Assembly: GCF_023078275.1 (NCBI RefSeq)
Contig: NC_062973.1
Coordinates: 17,433,456-17,497,455, forward strand
Length of the DNA stretch: 64,000 nt
Origin: Leguminivora glycinivorella
Taxonomy: Eukaryota > Arthropoda > Insecta > Lepidoptera > Tortricidae
Reading direction: 5' to 3'
Shown here: one piece after another, positions 10,263 through 21,476 of the stretch
How positions within the stretch are numbered: the stretch's first letter is position 1
Layout: every line of letters starts with the position of its first letter
Translations under genes and position numbers: made by a program
The notes under the pieces: generated by a model
Told to the model about the DNA's origin: nothing
Seen by the model: the letters and a program-made list of their open reading frames with translations, nothing else
Databases searched by the model: none

Positions 10263-10620
10263 AAAAACCGGTCAAGTGCGAGTCGGACTCGCTCACCGAG
10301 GGTTCCGTACAAACTTTCAATAGTTAAATCATCAAAATGTTATTCATAGAACTCTACAGATTTGCTAAATCCCTCAAGACTCAATTTCCCACATAACAAG
10401 TAATATTTTAATATAAAATTTTATTGTTAGACAACGTACAAATAAAATCAAGACTATTCGACTTCAATAGTTTACGACTTACGACATGTCGCAAGGACGC
10501 TCCTGAACCGACCTCATTATATCAGGAAAAACGCGATGTAGGAAATGAGCGTTCAACGTACAGCGACATCTATCGGCAAATTGAGTAAACTAATGCACGC
10601 GAGCTAGTATGGAAGATGAT
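10263..10620 (-). mobile_element. CCGGTTTTT-type element, minus strand
   Basis: The end AAAAACCGGTCAAGTGCGAG, then TCGGACTCGC and CGAGGGTTCCGTAC, is the reverse complement of the end seen at 32880-32928. The far boundary is not clear and the (CCGT)n part is missing. Confidence 0.6.
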
Positions 10621-10627
10621 TTTTATG

Positions 10628-10745
10628 GAATAACTAGCTTTTACCCGCGGCTTCGCCCGCGTAATAAAAGTATTCATTAAGGAACTGATTCTTAGTGTGA
10701 AGTATGTAAATCCTATATAAATAATCCTTGATTTCGGATATTAAA
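10628..10745 (-). mobile_element. Helitron-like 3' terminus, minus strand
   Basis: ACTAGCTTTTACCCGCGGCT followed by TCGCCCGCG is the reverse complement of the CTAG-ending terminus at 40451. Only the terminal part can be recognised. Confidence 0.45.
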
Positions 10746-12800
10746 AGTGTAAGATGGCAACGTATTTTTAGTTAAAAATGTGAGTAGTTTTTTTTTTAAA
10801 TTTTGGCCACCGTAAACGCTGTCGGCCGTGTAGTGACATTACAGTAAACGAACCAACTTCATATAGAATCAATCACTGACATAATGACCTTTATGCCTCA
10901 TACTTAAAGTGTAGGTACGTAAATGTCAGAAAATGTTGTTTTCCAGCAGCCTGACGTCATTCACAGGATACTTAATCTATAGATTTACGAGTACAATGGC
11001 TGATGTTGTTTTGCCTGATTACGTAAAAGTATACTTAAAAAATATTATTTGTGGTTTTCAAGTCATAAAATATAGTAATATTTTTTTGTTAATTGAACAA
11101 TAATAAATAATATGAGAGAATTTAAAAAAGGGTCATTTAGCCTATTAAAGGTGAAAATTAAGAACACCTCTTAATTAATTATAAGACTAATGAAATCTTT
11201 GTCTGATTTAATTAACCGCTCGTATGGCTTACCTATACGCCGTATAGTTTACTGTACTGTACATCCATATAATATATATTATTTGTACACGTCGTAGTCA
11301 TCATCGGCGGCCCGATAGATTACAAGAGTTACAAGACTGACATACGCAGTTCTGTTGCTTTTCAAAGCCTTGTTTATGGCAGTAATAAACAATATCTCAG
11401 CAGACCAGAAAGTTTAGTAAGTACGTGCCAAAGATAAGAATTTCCCTGCCGCAAGCCGCAACGGTAATATTTCATAAATTACAAGCCATATTTTGCAGCG
11501 TTTATTTTGTACATGACAGCAATTTCGGACGAGTAATATTTAAGCAACAAATATTGTGATAATAGGTTTCGTTTCGGTTCAAATCATCATAATTATAGGA
11601 TGTAGGTACGTGGCCTTTTTACATCTAGGTACCATGAGTTTTATACGTTTTTTTATTCTCTGTGTTTATTTTCATTCTTAGGCTAGGTATTTTACAATAT
11701 GTTATACGTTTTTTTATTTATTATTATGAATGAACATACTCATGGCCATAGACTAGCACAGGCAAAAACGTGGCCTGCGATAGAGCTCGCTCGCTCAGAA
11801 AGCGCTTTTAGAATAAATTAGTCGATAGTGGAATATATATGTAGTTTATGGTTCTTGAGAGTGACTGTCTAAAGTCGCTGTTCACTTTTTCGATATTACA
11901 AAAAAAAAATCGTGACTTTTACGCTATCGAATAACAGTCTTGGTAGCCTCATTTCAGTAATTTATCGACCTGTTTTGTAATATACGATGTATTTTTTAGA
12001 AACGTTACAGCAGAACTTTGATACATTGGTGTAATTTAATAACCATCATTTATCAGTCTCCAAGCAATTTGATTTTTATATTGTCAATTTCTTAAACACT
12101 GATATGAATTACACAGATGATAAGTTGTACCAATTTGAAACTACATTACACAGTAATAACCATGTGTGTGTAGTCGGCTAGATAATTTAATTTTGACTTA
12201 TCATTTGCCACATTCATTTACTTAAGCCACGATTGTTTTCGCCAAAATAATCATATTATTATTTATTGGTAAGAATCCATTACAAGTAGATACAAAACCA
12301 TTGTACTCGTATACCTACTCACTTAAAATACGTCCCTATATTTTTCTAGATATATTATTTAAATAGATACATTAAAATAATATTACGTTAAATAAAATAA
12401 TGACGTATTAACTTGCGTATACACATATTTATTATTATAGCTCGGAAGCTGTTTGCCTCACATTTGACGCTAGATATTTCAAATATACTTGGTAGAAATG
12501 TCACTATATTTGTATAATGTTTAAAATTTTATAAAGTTTTTCATGGTGACTTTTAGTTTTATTTTATATAATTAAATTGACATTGATGTATATTTTTAGC
12601 TAATAAGATCGTGAATTATTCGATGAAGTTAATTCTTAACTTAGTATTTTTTTTCAATAATCATTTTTATTAATACTGACATTTTGACCTAGGTTAGTCC
12701 TAATTATTTGTTTTTATTATATGTATCTATGACATTGTTTTATTTATTGATTTGATTTGTATTTTTTTGGTTAATTTTTGTGTAATTTTAAGTTGATTGA
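10746..12800. other. No gene recognised
   Basis: About 2 kb of AT-rich sequence without a convincing open frame. Only short fragments are visible, such as ACGTGGCCTGCGATAGAGCT near 11770, which resembles part of the repeat at 23127-23260 in the other orientation. Confidence 0.45.
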
Positions 12801-13519
12801 TCTTACTTGTATTCTTTGTTATCATTTTGGTTGGCATCCAAAAAGCTCGGTGTGCTCAATAGAGCGAGGGGATACTTTACTTCGAGGCAAAGACTGCTCT
12901 TGTACAAGGCGCAAGTCAGACCCCACATGGACTATTTGCTGTCACCTTTGGGCAGGAGCACCTGGATACCAGCTTGCACCCTTTGACTCGGTCCAGAGAC
13001 GCGCTGTGGGAATTGTCGACGATTCCAAACTTAGAGGTGGTATTGAGCCCTTAAGTCTAAGGAGAAACTTCGCCCCCTTATATGTATTCTATCGCCTGTA
13101 CAATGGGTTGTGTTCTGAGGAACTGTTTGACATGATGCCAACGTCCAGTTTTCATCATCGCACCGCTCGCCATCGACAGGGCGCTCATCCACACACCTTG
13201 CAACCTAAATGGTCGCGTACCGTGCGGTTTCAGAGGAATTTCCTCCCGCGGATGCTCCGGCTGTGGAATGAGCTCCCTGCCGAGGTATTCCCGATGAACT
13301 ACAGTAGTGGGGTTCTTCAAAAAAGGAGTGTACAAGTTTCTAATGGGTCGGCAACGCTGACCGCTTTCCATCAGGCGGACCGTATACCTGTTTGCCACCG
13401 ACGTGGAATATTGTAAAATTTGGAATTGACGATCTTTTAGTGTAAGCCTTTGTTTTATAATTGTGTGATATACTGTGTCCTTTTCTTCAAGAAATAAAGA
13501 TACCTATCTATCTATCTAA
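12801..13519 (+). mobile_element. 5'-truncated Jockey-like LINE end with (CTAT)n tail
   Basis: The coding remnant (12835-13416) is followed by a short 3' UTR with AAATAAAG and a tail of CTATCTATCTATCTA at 13505-13519. No clear TSD is seen. Confidence 0.75.
12835..13416 (+). pseudogene. LINE reverse transcriptase C-terminal fragment
   Basis: Recognisable C-terminal ORF2 motifs are present: YQLAPFDSVQRRAVGIVDD, PLSLRRNFAPLYVFYRLY, SSFHHRTARHRQGAHPH, VRFQRNFLPRMLRLWNELP. The stretch before 12960 and after 13310 shifts frame relative to the family layout (the end near VLQKRSVQVSN is off register), so the fragment is frameshifted as well as 5'-truncated. The catalytic RT core is absent. Confidence 0.8.
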
Positions 13520-13568
13520 TTGTAAGGGAAATACGCTAGTTCAAGCATTCCGACTCTTGTTTATTATA

Positions 13569-13793
13569 CAGGGTGAAATAAAAAGGTTTGGTTTCTGAGG
13601 TCATGATGAATAACTTTTATTACAGGACTATTACTGAATTTGCGTAAACGTCACGTCAGTCAGAATTGGAATGTATGGAACAACCAATATTTTTTTTCGC
13701 GAGTTCAGCATTGGTCCCATAAAAAGTTGTTCATTATGACCTCAGAAGTTACTAATCAAAGTATGGCTTGTCTTTATATAATGGTCACACTGT
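13569..13793. mobile_element. MITE with CAGGGTG / CACACTG ends
   Basis: The ends CAGGGTGAAATAAA and ATGGTCACACTG are flanked by TA. The inner arms TTTCTGAGGTCATGATGAAT and TTCATTATGACCTCAGAA are strongly inverted. Tc1/mariner-like. Confidence 0.7.
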
Positions 13794-13805
13794 ATATAAT
13801 TGTGA

Positions 13806-14136
13806 AGCGCGCTGGTAGCCTAGCGGTAAGTACGTGCGACTTTCGTTCCGGAGGCCACGGGTTCGAACCCCGGCTCGCACCAATGAGTTTATCGGAATTT
13901 ATGTGCGAAACGTCATTTGATATTTGCCAGTCTCTTTTCGGTGAAGGAAAAACATCTTGAGGAAACCGGACTAATTCCAGTAAGGTCTAGTTTACCCTTA
14001 GGGTTGGAAAGTCAGATGGTAGTCGCTTTCGTAAAAACTAGTTCCTACGCCAAATCTTTGTAATAGTTGTCGAAGCGGACCCTAGGCTCCCATGAGCCGT
14101 GGCAAATGCCGGGATAACGCAAGGAGGATGATGATG
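13806..14136 (+). mobile_element. tRNA-derived SINE, copy 2
   Basis: A nearly complete copy: head GGTAGCCTAGCGGTAAGTAC, B box GGGTTCGAACCCC, body with CAGTCTCTTTTCGGTGAAGG, tail GGAGGATGATGATGAC. It ends about 105 bp before the first visible receptor exon. Confidence 0.9.
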
Positions 14137-14241
14137 ACTGTATATGGCGGTGATTGCTTTGCACGAGGCGACATGTCTGCTTGCCTAACTACGAGTATCT
14201 CATAAGATAAATCCCGTAGTTCAAATGTCTCTTGTCCCCAG

Positions 14242-14437
14242 GTGGTGTACACATGGGAGATGGACTTCAACCGGAGCGTGCTCAGCGCGTCGACGCTGCT
14301 GGTGCCGCGCGCGACGGCGGCGCCCGCGCCGGCGCCCGGCATGCCCGCGTGGGCGCACCACTCGTGGGTCTCCGTGTTCGCCGCCATGCTCGCTGTCGCT
14401 ATTGGCGGGAACGCTATCGTCATCTGGATTGTTATAG
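14242..14437 (+). CDS. Tachykinin-like receptor GPCR, exon A (N-terminus and TM1)
   Basis: This internal exon lies between an acceptor (TCTCTTGTCCCCAG) and a donor (ATAG|GTGATT). It encodes 65 residues plus one base and leaves in phase 1. The first part is extracellular, with a possible N-glycosylation sequon (FNRSV) and a Pro/Ala-rich stretch. TM1 follows, with the class A hallmark Gly-Asn in VAIGGNAIVIWIVI. Joined to the exon at 24865, the G completes an Ala codon and gives IAHRRMRTV, typical of neurokinin/tachykinin receptors. Codon use is far more GC-rich than the intron sequence around it. An ATG at 14260 is in frame, so translation could start inside this exon if the upstream exon is non-coding; otherwise it continues from an unseen exon. 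Confidence 0.87.
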
Positions 14438-15309
14438 GTGATTCTAATGATCTTTATATGACACGCAACTAGATGTCAATTACAGGACTAGAATAGTAAT
14501 TTCACTGATATAATCTCGTCTCCTATGTCACCCTATAATAATTGATATCTCATACGATGCCGGTCGAACGCTTCCTATTGTGTACGTCGCGACACAACTA
14601 CGCGCGCTTGGCGTCAATCACAGGGATTTAGATGCCCATGATATGATTTCATGATTTAATCATTAATCATGAATTAATCAAACGATGTCATTAAATCGGC
14701 ACCATTCGTATGCTCGTATAACATTTCCTTTAGAAGTAATATTCGCCGTGTTTTTTAAAAAAATCTGTTGAATACAACAACGTTTCGAATACGAAACGAC
14801 TCTTTTTTAAGCGGAGATAGTTGAAGGGATGGAGAGTGACATAGGCTACTTTCTGTCTCTTTCTAACCCCCGCTTCCCTATAATAGGGGTCACCAGTGAT
14901 TGAAGCGATATGGAAAAGTGCAGGTACCTATGTTATAAACCTTCTATTTCTGGTTTTTAAATCATTTGTTTACTTTATTATTTCCTAGAAACCATATCAA
15001 TTAAGTTTGAATGCCTTCTCATTTATAAAAAAATTGATACATCAAAAACAATATTTAATAAGCTACCGCTTTTAAGATATTATATATAAAAATAACTGAA
15101 CCAGGAAGATTTTATAAAATATAAATTGTGTATACTTATTAAAAAGATGATTTATTACCAGACACGGAAATTATTAATACCTAATTAATTAATCTATTCA
15201 AGATTTTATACATTAATAAAGCTTCTAATGAATATTGAGAAGCTATTTAAGACACCGTGTTTAGGAATTTGCAAAATGTTGCCGAAAATGAAACATTATT
15301 GCTTCGATA
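14438..15309. other. Start of intron 1; mostly unassigned
   Basis: About 14790-14890 (GGAGATAGTTGAAGGGATGG and TCTGTCTCTTTCTAACCCCC) matches the interior of the Helitron-like element at 40203-40451. The rest has no recognised feature. Confidence 0.5.
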
Positions 15310-15800
15310 TCATAAAGTTATTTTTTCTACTCCCGAACTGTTATTATTCATTTACAGGGTCGTGCATAGATCTTTAAAACCCTATATAAAAGTCTACTCC
15401 CCAAAACAAGCGTCCGCCGGCTTTCCGCGCATGCGCGCAGTATCGAAAAAACTGAAAACGCATTGTTTGGCTCTGTAACCATGGCAACGTTATTGACATT
15501 GTTATAACGATACTGCGCGCATGCGCGGGAAGGCTTTGGGCAGCTGAGCTGACAGTGCAAACCTTAGCGTCAAAATACAGGAAAAGTGTGAATTTCACGA
15601 AAGTTATTCAAGAAAACTATTAAAAACTAAGTGCATGGTCGTAGAAAAAGTATTGTATGCAACAGTGTTTAACTGAGTCAATAAATACTCGTGGCATCTT
15701 AATAACAATTTTCGGCTTCGCCTCAAATTATTACCCACGCCACTCGTCTTTTTTGACCTCCTTTAAACGCCTGTTGCATAAAATACTATATTTGTAAGTA
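15310..15800 (+). repeat. Dispersed 490-bp repeat, copy 1
   Basis: It matches 41485-41950 in reverse complement: CTACTCCCGAACTGTTATTA at the left and ACCTCCTTTAAACGCC at the right. It contains two oppositely placed GCGCATGCGCG palindromes flanking CCATGGCAACG. The right part (about 15650-15787) is itself inverted (GTATTGTATGCAACA, TGTTGCATAAAATAC) and looks like an attached MITE. Confidence 0.8.
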
Positions 15801-16170
15801 TGTCTTACATTAAAGTTTTGATACGAATAATACGAGTATAATTATTAAGTATGATATACAATTCAACTCCAAATTAAACTCTAACACCTTAGTTTTTTTT
15901 TTTCATTTTATACAAAAAATTCGACGTTATTCGGTTTTAAAACATGACATTGTTTAATTATTTAGAACTAGTGAATTTAAAATCTAGCTGCTGTCGGAAA
16001 TTTTCTAGAAGTTTATTTCGACATCGATCTGTCCCAGTTGGGATGTGAGCTTCGAACTCCAGTTAGGAACTTGGCAGTAGTGTACCCTGAAAATCAATAT
16101 ATGTATAGAAACTGAAGGATGAACTTCTCTTACTTGTGTGTATTTTGCTACCAGAATATAATTAACAACT
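15801..16170. other. No feature recognised in this part of intron 1
   Basis: AT-rich sequence without recognisable repeats or coding signal. Confidence 0.35.
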
Positions 16171-16320
16171 TCATCATCCTCATTGCGTTATCCCTGCATT
16201 CGCCACGGCTCATGGGAGCCTGGGCACTAATCTCAAGATTAAATTTGATCTTGATAACGTTTTTTTTTTTACGGAACGACTGCCATCTGACCTTCCAACC
16301 CGAAGGGTAACTAGGCCTTA
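16171..16320 (-). mobile_element. tRNA-derived SINE, 3' part, minus strand
   Basis: GCGTTATCCCTGCATTCGCC, GGCTCATGGGAGCCTGGG and TTCCAACCCGAAGGGTAACT are the reverse complement of the SINE body. The tRNA head is missing and a T-run interrupts the middle. Confidence 0.8.
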
Positions 16321-16555
16321 ATTTATATAAGTAATTCAGAATATAACGAAAATTTATGTTATTTATTTCACCTACAATTGATATTGATTTATTTCGATGC
16401 AAGTATAAATAGACCGGATTTAGCTGTACCTAACAAACCTACTAACTTCCGTACAAACGACTCGAAATTAAGACAAAAATAAGACGCGTGGAGAGTTTAA
16501 ATTACTTTCACTGAATGTATAGAAAAGTAGTGTCTAAGTCAAAGAGGATCGAGTA

Positions 16556-16937
16556 TTATACACCCTGTTTTTATTGAATTCCGTTAACTTTAAGGGAAGG
16601 TTCTTTAGATCAAATACGATTAATTTCTCTAAGAAATTAGCGTCTTAACTCTTACGGTTATTGCGTTATTAAAAAAATAAAAATAATTACTGGACACGTG
16701 TCTGACAGCCTTTACCACTTCCTAATGTTATTTGTTTTGACATATGCCGTCAATCACTTGACACTAACTTGAATGTTATTCTTAAGGGTCTCTCACACTA
16801 ATTAATTCATTTATTCTGTATGAAAACGAAGAAAAAATTTTTTTGGCGAATTTAACTAAAAGTGATATACAGGATGATTCCTGATAACAAACCTAAGGAC
16901 GTGCCGAATTTAACGGAAAACAAAAAAAAACACGGTG
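16556..16937 (-). mobile_element. MITE of about 380 bp with CACCCTGTTTTTATTG end
   Basis: The ends are TACACCCTGTTTTTATTG and AACAAAAAAAAACACGGTGTA. The same element lies in opposite orientation at about 30961-31910, where it is split by another insertion. This copy is uninterrupted and defines the pre-insertion sequence. A worn relative may sit at 45803-46012. Confidence 0.75.
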
Positions 16938-17139
16938 TAGAGAGTTACTGTCAAAGTAAAATGTGTAATCACAGTGCAGACTGCCATCTCGACACTGGCA
17001 TAAAACTTTTAAAACTCAGTTTTGACAATTTAGCCCATATTCTGAGCTTGATATTATATTGTGTTAAAATGTCAAATATTTTTATTAGCTCCATCTAGCC
17101 GAGCGTTCCCCAAAGATGTATCGCCATCTTGGTCACCGT
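16938..17139 (+). repeat. Dispersed repeat (left part, interrupted by insertion)
   Basis: It reads GTGTAATCACAGTGCAGACT, then CATCTAGCCGAGCG and GTCACCGTACC. It resumes at 17711 with CTTTATGGTTTTGATTTG after the 570-bp insertion; compare the uninterrupted copy at 6555-6780. Confidence 0.75.
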
Positions 17140-17710
17140 ACCTTTTTAGGGTTCCGTAGTCAACTAGGAACCCTTATAGTTTCGCCATGTCTGTCTGTCC
17201 GTCCGTCCGTCCGTCCGTCCGTCCGTCCGTCCGTCCGTCCGCGGATAATCTCAGTAACTGTAAGCACTAGAAAGCTGAAATTTGGTACCAATATGTATAT
17301 CAATCACGCCAACAAAGTGCAAAAATAAAAAATGAAAAAAAATGTTTTATTAGGGTACCCCCCCTACATGTAAAGTGGGGGCGGATATTTTTTTTCATTC
17401 CAACCCCAACGTGTGATAAATTATTGGATAGGTATTTAAAAATGAAGAAGGGTTTACTAAGATCGTTTTTTGATAATATCAATATTTTCGGAAATAATCG
17501 CTTCTAAAGGAAAAAAAAGTGCGTCCCCCCCCTCTAACTTTTGAACCCTATGTTCAAAAAATATGAAAAAAATCACAATAGTAGATCTTTATGAAAACTT
17601 TCTAGGAAAATTGTTTTGAACTTGATAGGTTCAGTAGTTTTTGAGAAAAATACTGAAAACTACGGAACCCTACACTGAGCGTGGCCCGACACGCTCTTGG
17701 CCGGTTTTTC
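17140..17710 (+). mobile_element. TTTTTAGGGTTCC...CCGGTTTTT element with (CCGT)n, copy 1
   Basis: It begins TTTTTAGGGTTCCGTAGTC and ends CACGCTCTTGGCCGGTTTTT. A CCGT tetranucleotide tract (17199-17241, about 11 units) lies near the left end. There is a poly-C stretch (TACCCCCCCTACA) and no coding capacity. It sits inside the dispersed repeat at a T-run, giving a T-only target duplication. Close copies: 44861-45436 and 49050-49674. Confidence 0.85.
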
Positions 17711-17895
17711 TTTATGGTTTTGATTTGAGGTACGTTTTTTTCTTAGAATTTATCTGTCTATACGTAGTTACATAATATGTCTTTGGTCTAAGTAAAACGT
17801 GTAATCACAGTGCATAGACTGCCATCTCTGCACACAGGATTAAAACTTTTTAACCTCATTTATGATAAATTAGCCAATAGCCCTACGTTAACTTG
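17711..17895 (+). repeat. Dispersed repeat: right part and a second fragment
   Basis: 17711-17765 completes the interrupted repeat (CTTTATGGTT through TATCTGTCTATACG). At 17790-17895 a second head fragment follows (CGTGTAATCACAGTGCATAG). Confidence 0.65.
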
Positions 17896-18199
17896 ATAAT
17901 GTGTATTAAATTTATAATTTAACGTAGGTACACAATAACATTTCAATCTATTTGAATTTATCATTCAATTTTAAACTTCATATCAAAACAAAAGTCCTTA
18001 ATTTCACCGTCAATTTCATTTGGATTGAAACATTATTGTGTATCTACTTCCGATAATTGTTTTACAAATTATTGCTTTGAGCCAGATATTAATCAAAGCG
18101 AAAACTTTAGTGTTAAATCGAAAAGCCAGCTGTCTGGCAGCCTGATTAAAATATTTCCCTTGAGTCTGTGTAAAAAAGAAAGGCAATGACATTTATAGT

Positions 18200-18735
18200 A
18201 CATTACTACAGAGGCCGGGACAAAGGGGGTTGCCGGCCGAAGACATATAGACATGGTATGAAATAAATAAAGTCTACTGAAAATGGTAACTTTGGATGAC
18301 TGTATCTCCTAAACGGTGCGTCGTAGCGCAAAAATAATCGAATTTTCGTTCCTCTTTATACCCGTATACGCTTATAAAAAAACAAAAAGTTAAAAAAAAA
18401 TTCAAAAAAAAACGAAAAAAATTTTTTTTGTATGAAAACGCACCCAAAATCAAAATTGTCTAGGGCCCGTACCAGTTGCAGTCGGCACGTCTATAAAGCC
18501 TCTTATAGTTTTTTTTTTAATTGGCTAAATACCTGGATGTTATGTCACAATTGTTGTTGGACCTGGATGTTATGTCACTGTGTTTGAAAATTAAAAAAGA
18601 AGACTTTGCCGGCCTTGGCCTGCAAGGTTTGTATGAAATTCCATTATCTATCAATCGTCCTAGCCGCACCTGCAACGTCATACTTCGCTGCTAATTATAA
18701 GGCACATAACATCAATATTTCATACCATGTTTGAG
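18200..18735. repeat. Inverted-repeat element with CATGGTATGAAAT ends
   Basis: CATGGTATGAAATAAA near 18250 is mirrored by ATTTCATACCATG near 18725. GGCCGGGACAAAGG and TGCCGGCC are partly mirrored by TGCCGGCCTTGGCC. A palindromic interior with A-runs suggests a degraded MITE-like element; the exact edges are unclear. Confidence 0.4.
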
Positions 18736-19709
18736 AAAAAGTTTTTAAATATGATAAAATTTCTAAGAAAAGTCCATATTCAAAGCCGCTGAGACGGACC
18801 GGATTGCAATCTTTGGATTTCTTACCACTAGCGCATATTAAAAAGTATTTGTGCGGGCATTCTGAGTTTCTGTCCAGCGGCTTAGCCGAATGGCAATCGT
18901 TAAGGGGCTGACAACACCCAACTGCGCAAAATTGATGTTACTTGCGCAGTTTTTTAAGACAAACTATTAGTTTTAGTAAGACAAGTAATACACTGGTCAA
19001 AAAGAGAAATAAAAAAACAAAGTGTGATGTAAAGCTGCATTTTTGGTATGTTATTTGGGGTCCTTGGGGGAATGTAGGACTATATTTTGCAAGCAAAAAA
19101 ATGGTGTGCTAACTTCGTAATTTAAAAAAAAAAGTAAAAAAATCAGCCCTTTTTTGGTTTTTGCCGTTTTATTAAAAAACTATGCATTTTTGGTCAAAAG
19201 TTGCTTTGTAATGTTAAAAGCGCATTAAATTACAAACAGTTTGACATCTTTTTTATCAATGTCCGTCAAATATTTTTTGAGATATGAAGCGTCAAAAAAG
19301 AGCATTTTTCCCCTTTCTATGAAAATATTCGTTTTGCTAATATTTTGAGACAGATATCAGCAAAACAACTCAGGCTATTACATGAATTGTAAAATAAAAA
19401 TGTAGAAAATTTCACTAGCTTTCATTTAAGACCAAAAGAGTGCGAGTTATTTAAAAAAATAGGATTATATCATAAGTCTAGTATAACTGGATCAGAAATA
19501 ATCGGTGGATGGTAATGGCCAAATGGGATAGTTTACATATATTTACAGGAGGCGTAGCGGAGAACGAATTATTATTATTTGGGGGCTGTTCAAGTATTAC
19601 TCAGACACATATTTGCGTATATCAAATCAACATTTATTTAGTAAGTTAAGTTTACGGTCAGAAAGACCTCAGGATCGCCGCTTGGCGGAAAAAAATATAT
19701 TACGAGTAG

Positions 19710-19758
19710 AAAACCCTCAGTTGAATCTCACAATGAGTGAGATTCAACTGAGGGTTTT
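19710..19758. repeat. Perfect 22-bp inverted repeat with 5-nt loop
   Basis: AAAACCCTCAGTTGAATCTCAC... is mirrored exactly after the loop AATGA, for arms at 19710-19731 and 19737-19758. It lies inside the long-TIR element upstream of the RT relic. The perfect arms suggest a recent origin or selection on a hairpin. Confidence 0.85.
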
Positions 19759-19893
19759 CAGATTGAGGAATCAGATTGTTCCGAAATTGTTCTTGTACGG
19801 ACTGGTTTTTAAAGCATACCACTGAGGGTCAATAACATCGATGCAATCTCACGAGCGTTGTCGTGGACGTGCCTGAATCATAGTATTCTCCGT

Positions 19894-20665
19894 TTAACGA
19901 AATATCAGTACATAGTATGTGTTGTATTGCACGCGCAGGTCTCTCACCGCCGCGCAGGTGTAGTCGGACCATAACTCGGCAGTATACACGCTTGTACAAA
20001 AACTGAGGAACAGCTGTCTTTTTACGCTGTCACTACATTTGGCGAATCTTCTAGCCAACATGTTTGCCCTTACTGCGGTGGCTCGCCTCTGCCTTTCTAT
20101 GTCCTCCTGGTCTTTTAAACTGGACAACAAGATGTGGCCAAGATATTTGACTTCGTGTACTCTCCGCAATTGAACTCCATCAAGCAAAAGAGGTGGTACA
20201 TGTGTGGGCATATGTGCTGCCTCCATGAGTACAAATTCAGACTTCTCCGGATTGTATCTCATGTTATGCTGGCTGGCGTATCTCTCGCATTCTGCAAGTA
20301 ACTTACGCATAGCTCCCACAGATGGTGCTAGTAGGACCATATCGTCTGCATATGCGATGTGATTTATCATTTGCCCATTGATGGAGCAGCCAACCTCGGT
20401 ACTGGTCAAAGCCTGCGACAGCCCATCCATGTACACGCTGAAGAAAGCCGGAGACATACTGCCTCCTTGTCTCATTGTCTCACGCCACAGTTTAGCCCGC
20501 TGGCTGTGGACAGAGTTGACTTCCATCTTACTACGTTCTTCTGCTGGGAATACCACTTCTCCAGTATCTTAATAATTGGCGTGGGCGCTTTCCGTTCCCG
20601 TAGTTTATTCCACAGCAATTGGTGGTCAAATACAACTCAAGTGGACTTTCTATCACTACAGGTGT
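19894..20665 (-). pseudogene. LINE reverse-transcriptase fragment
   Basis: The minus strand encodes part of the RT palm: a finger-like stretch FDHQLLWNKLRERKAP, then QGGSMSPAFFSVYMDGL, the catalytic AYADDMVLL box, NPEKSEFVLM and VKYLGHIL. The frame changes near 20480, where GAGACAATGAGACAAGGAG looks like a short direct duplication, so the reading is broken. Endonuclease and C-terminus are absent. It is a non-LTR retrotransposon relic lying inside a DNA element; the clade is uncertain. Confidence 0.8.
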
Positions 20666-21476
20666 TGTGCCATCAAGATGCAGAACCATGCAGGACCCTC
20701 AAAAAGGAAAAAATAAAATGTAACTAATTCTGTTTTATTTTTCTAATTTACTAAACTTCAAAATTTTACTGTATTTTATTTCTTCATTAGTAATAGTCAA
20801 ATCGATGCAAAGTTAGCTTAGACAATTTTTTCAGATAAACGTATATACGATACCAAAGAAATATTGATATCAAAGAAAGTGAGATCGAATAGATAGCACT
20901 TTCAACCTAAAACTTTTAGCGTAAACTATTTTACCTTAACCAATCTACCAGACTCTTGGCTTCTCTATTTATAGATTTTTTTGTTTACCAAGTAACTATT
21001 CGTCTTACTGACCTTTATTTGTACTAAAACTAAAGCAAAATAAATTTTATACAATGTTATATTGCAATATATATCATATCATGAAGTATTTTGCAGATAT
21101 TTGTCTAAAAATATTGGCAAAACGCTACATTTTATAAATGCGTCAAAAATTAACCTTTTTTGACGTTTCATATCTCGAAAACTATTTGACGGACATTGAT
21201 AAAGAAGATGTCAAACTGTTTGAAATTTAATGCGCTTTCAACATTACAAAGCAACTTTTGACCAAAAACGCATAGTTTTTTAATAAAAAAAGAAAAACCA
21301 AAAAAAGTCCGATTTTTTTACTTTTTTTTTTAAATTACGAAGTTAGCACACTTTTTTTTTGCTTGCAAAATATAGTCTTACATTCCCCCGAGGACTCCAA
21401 ATAACATACCAAAAATCCAGCTTTACATCACACTTTGTTTTTTTAGCCGATTTTCATGTAAGATTTGACCGGTGTA

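Larger units (their letters stand above)
18991..21474. mobile_element. Long-TIR Tc1/mariner-like non-autonomous element
   Basis: The ends CACTGGTCAAAAAGAG and AGATTTGACCGGTG are flanked by TA (18989-18990, 21475-21476). The inverted arms are about 330 bp (18991-19325 and about 21150-21474). They share ACAAAGTGTGATGTAAAGCTG, TTTGACATCTTTTTTATC and related blocks in mirror image. The interior carries a frameshifted LINE reverse-transcriptase relic and a perfect 22-bp hairpin but no transposase that I recognise. Confidence 0.8.

Noticed and set aside
12440..12830. Possible upstream exon for the receptor signal or N-terminus
   Set aside because: No frame with an acceptable ATG, hydrophobic or glycosylated character and donor site in a matching phase could be supported.
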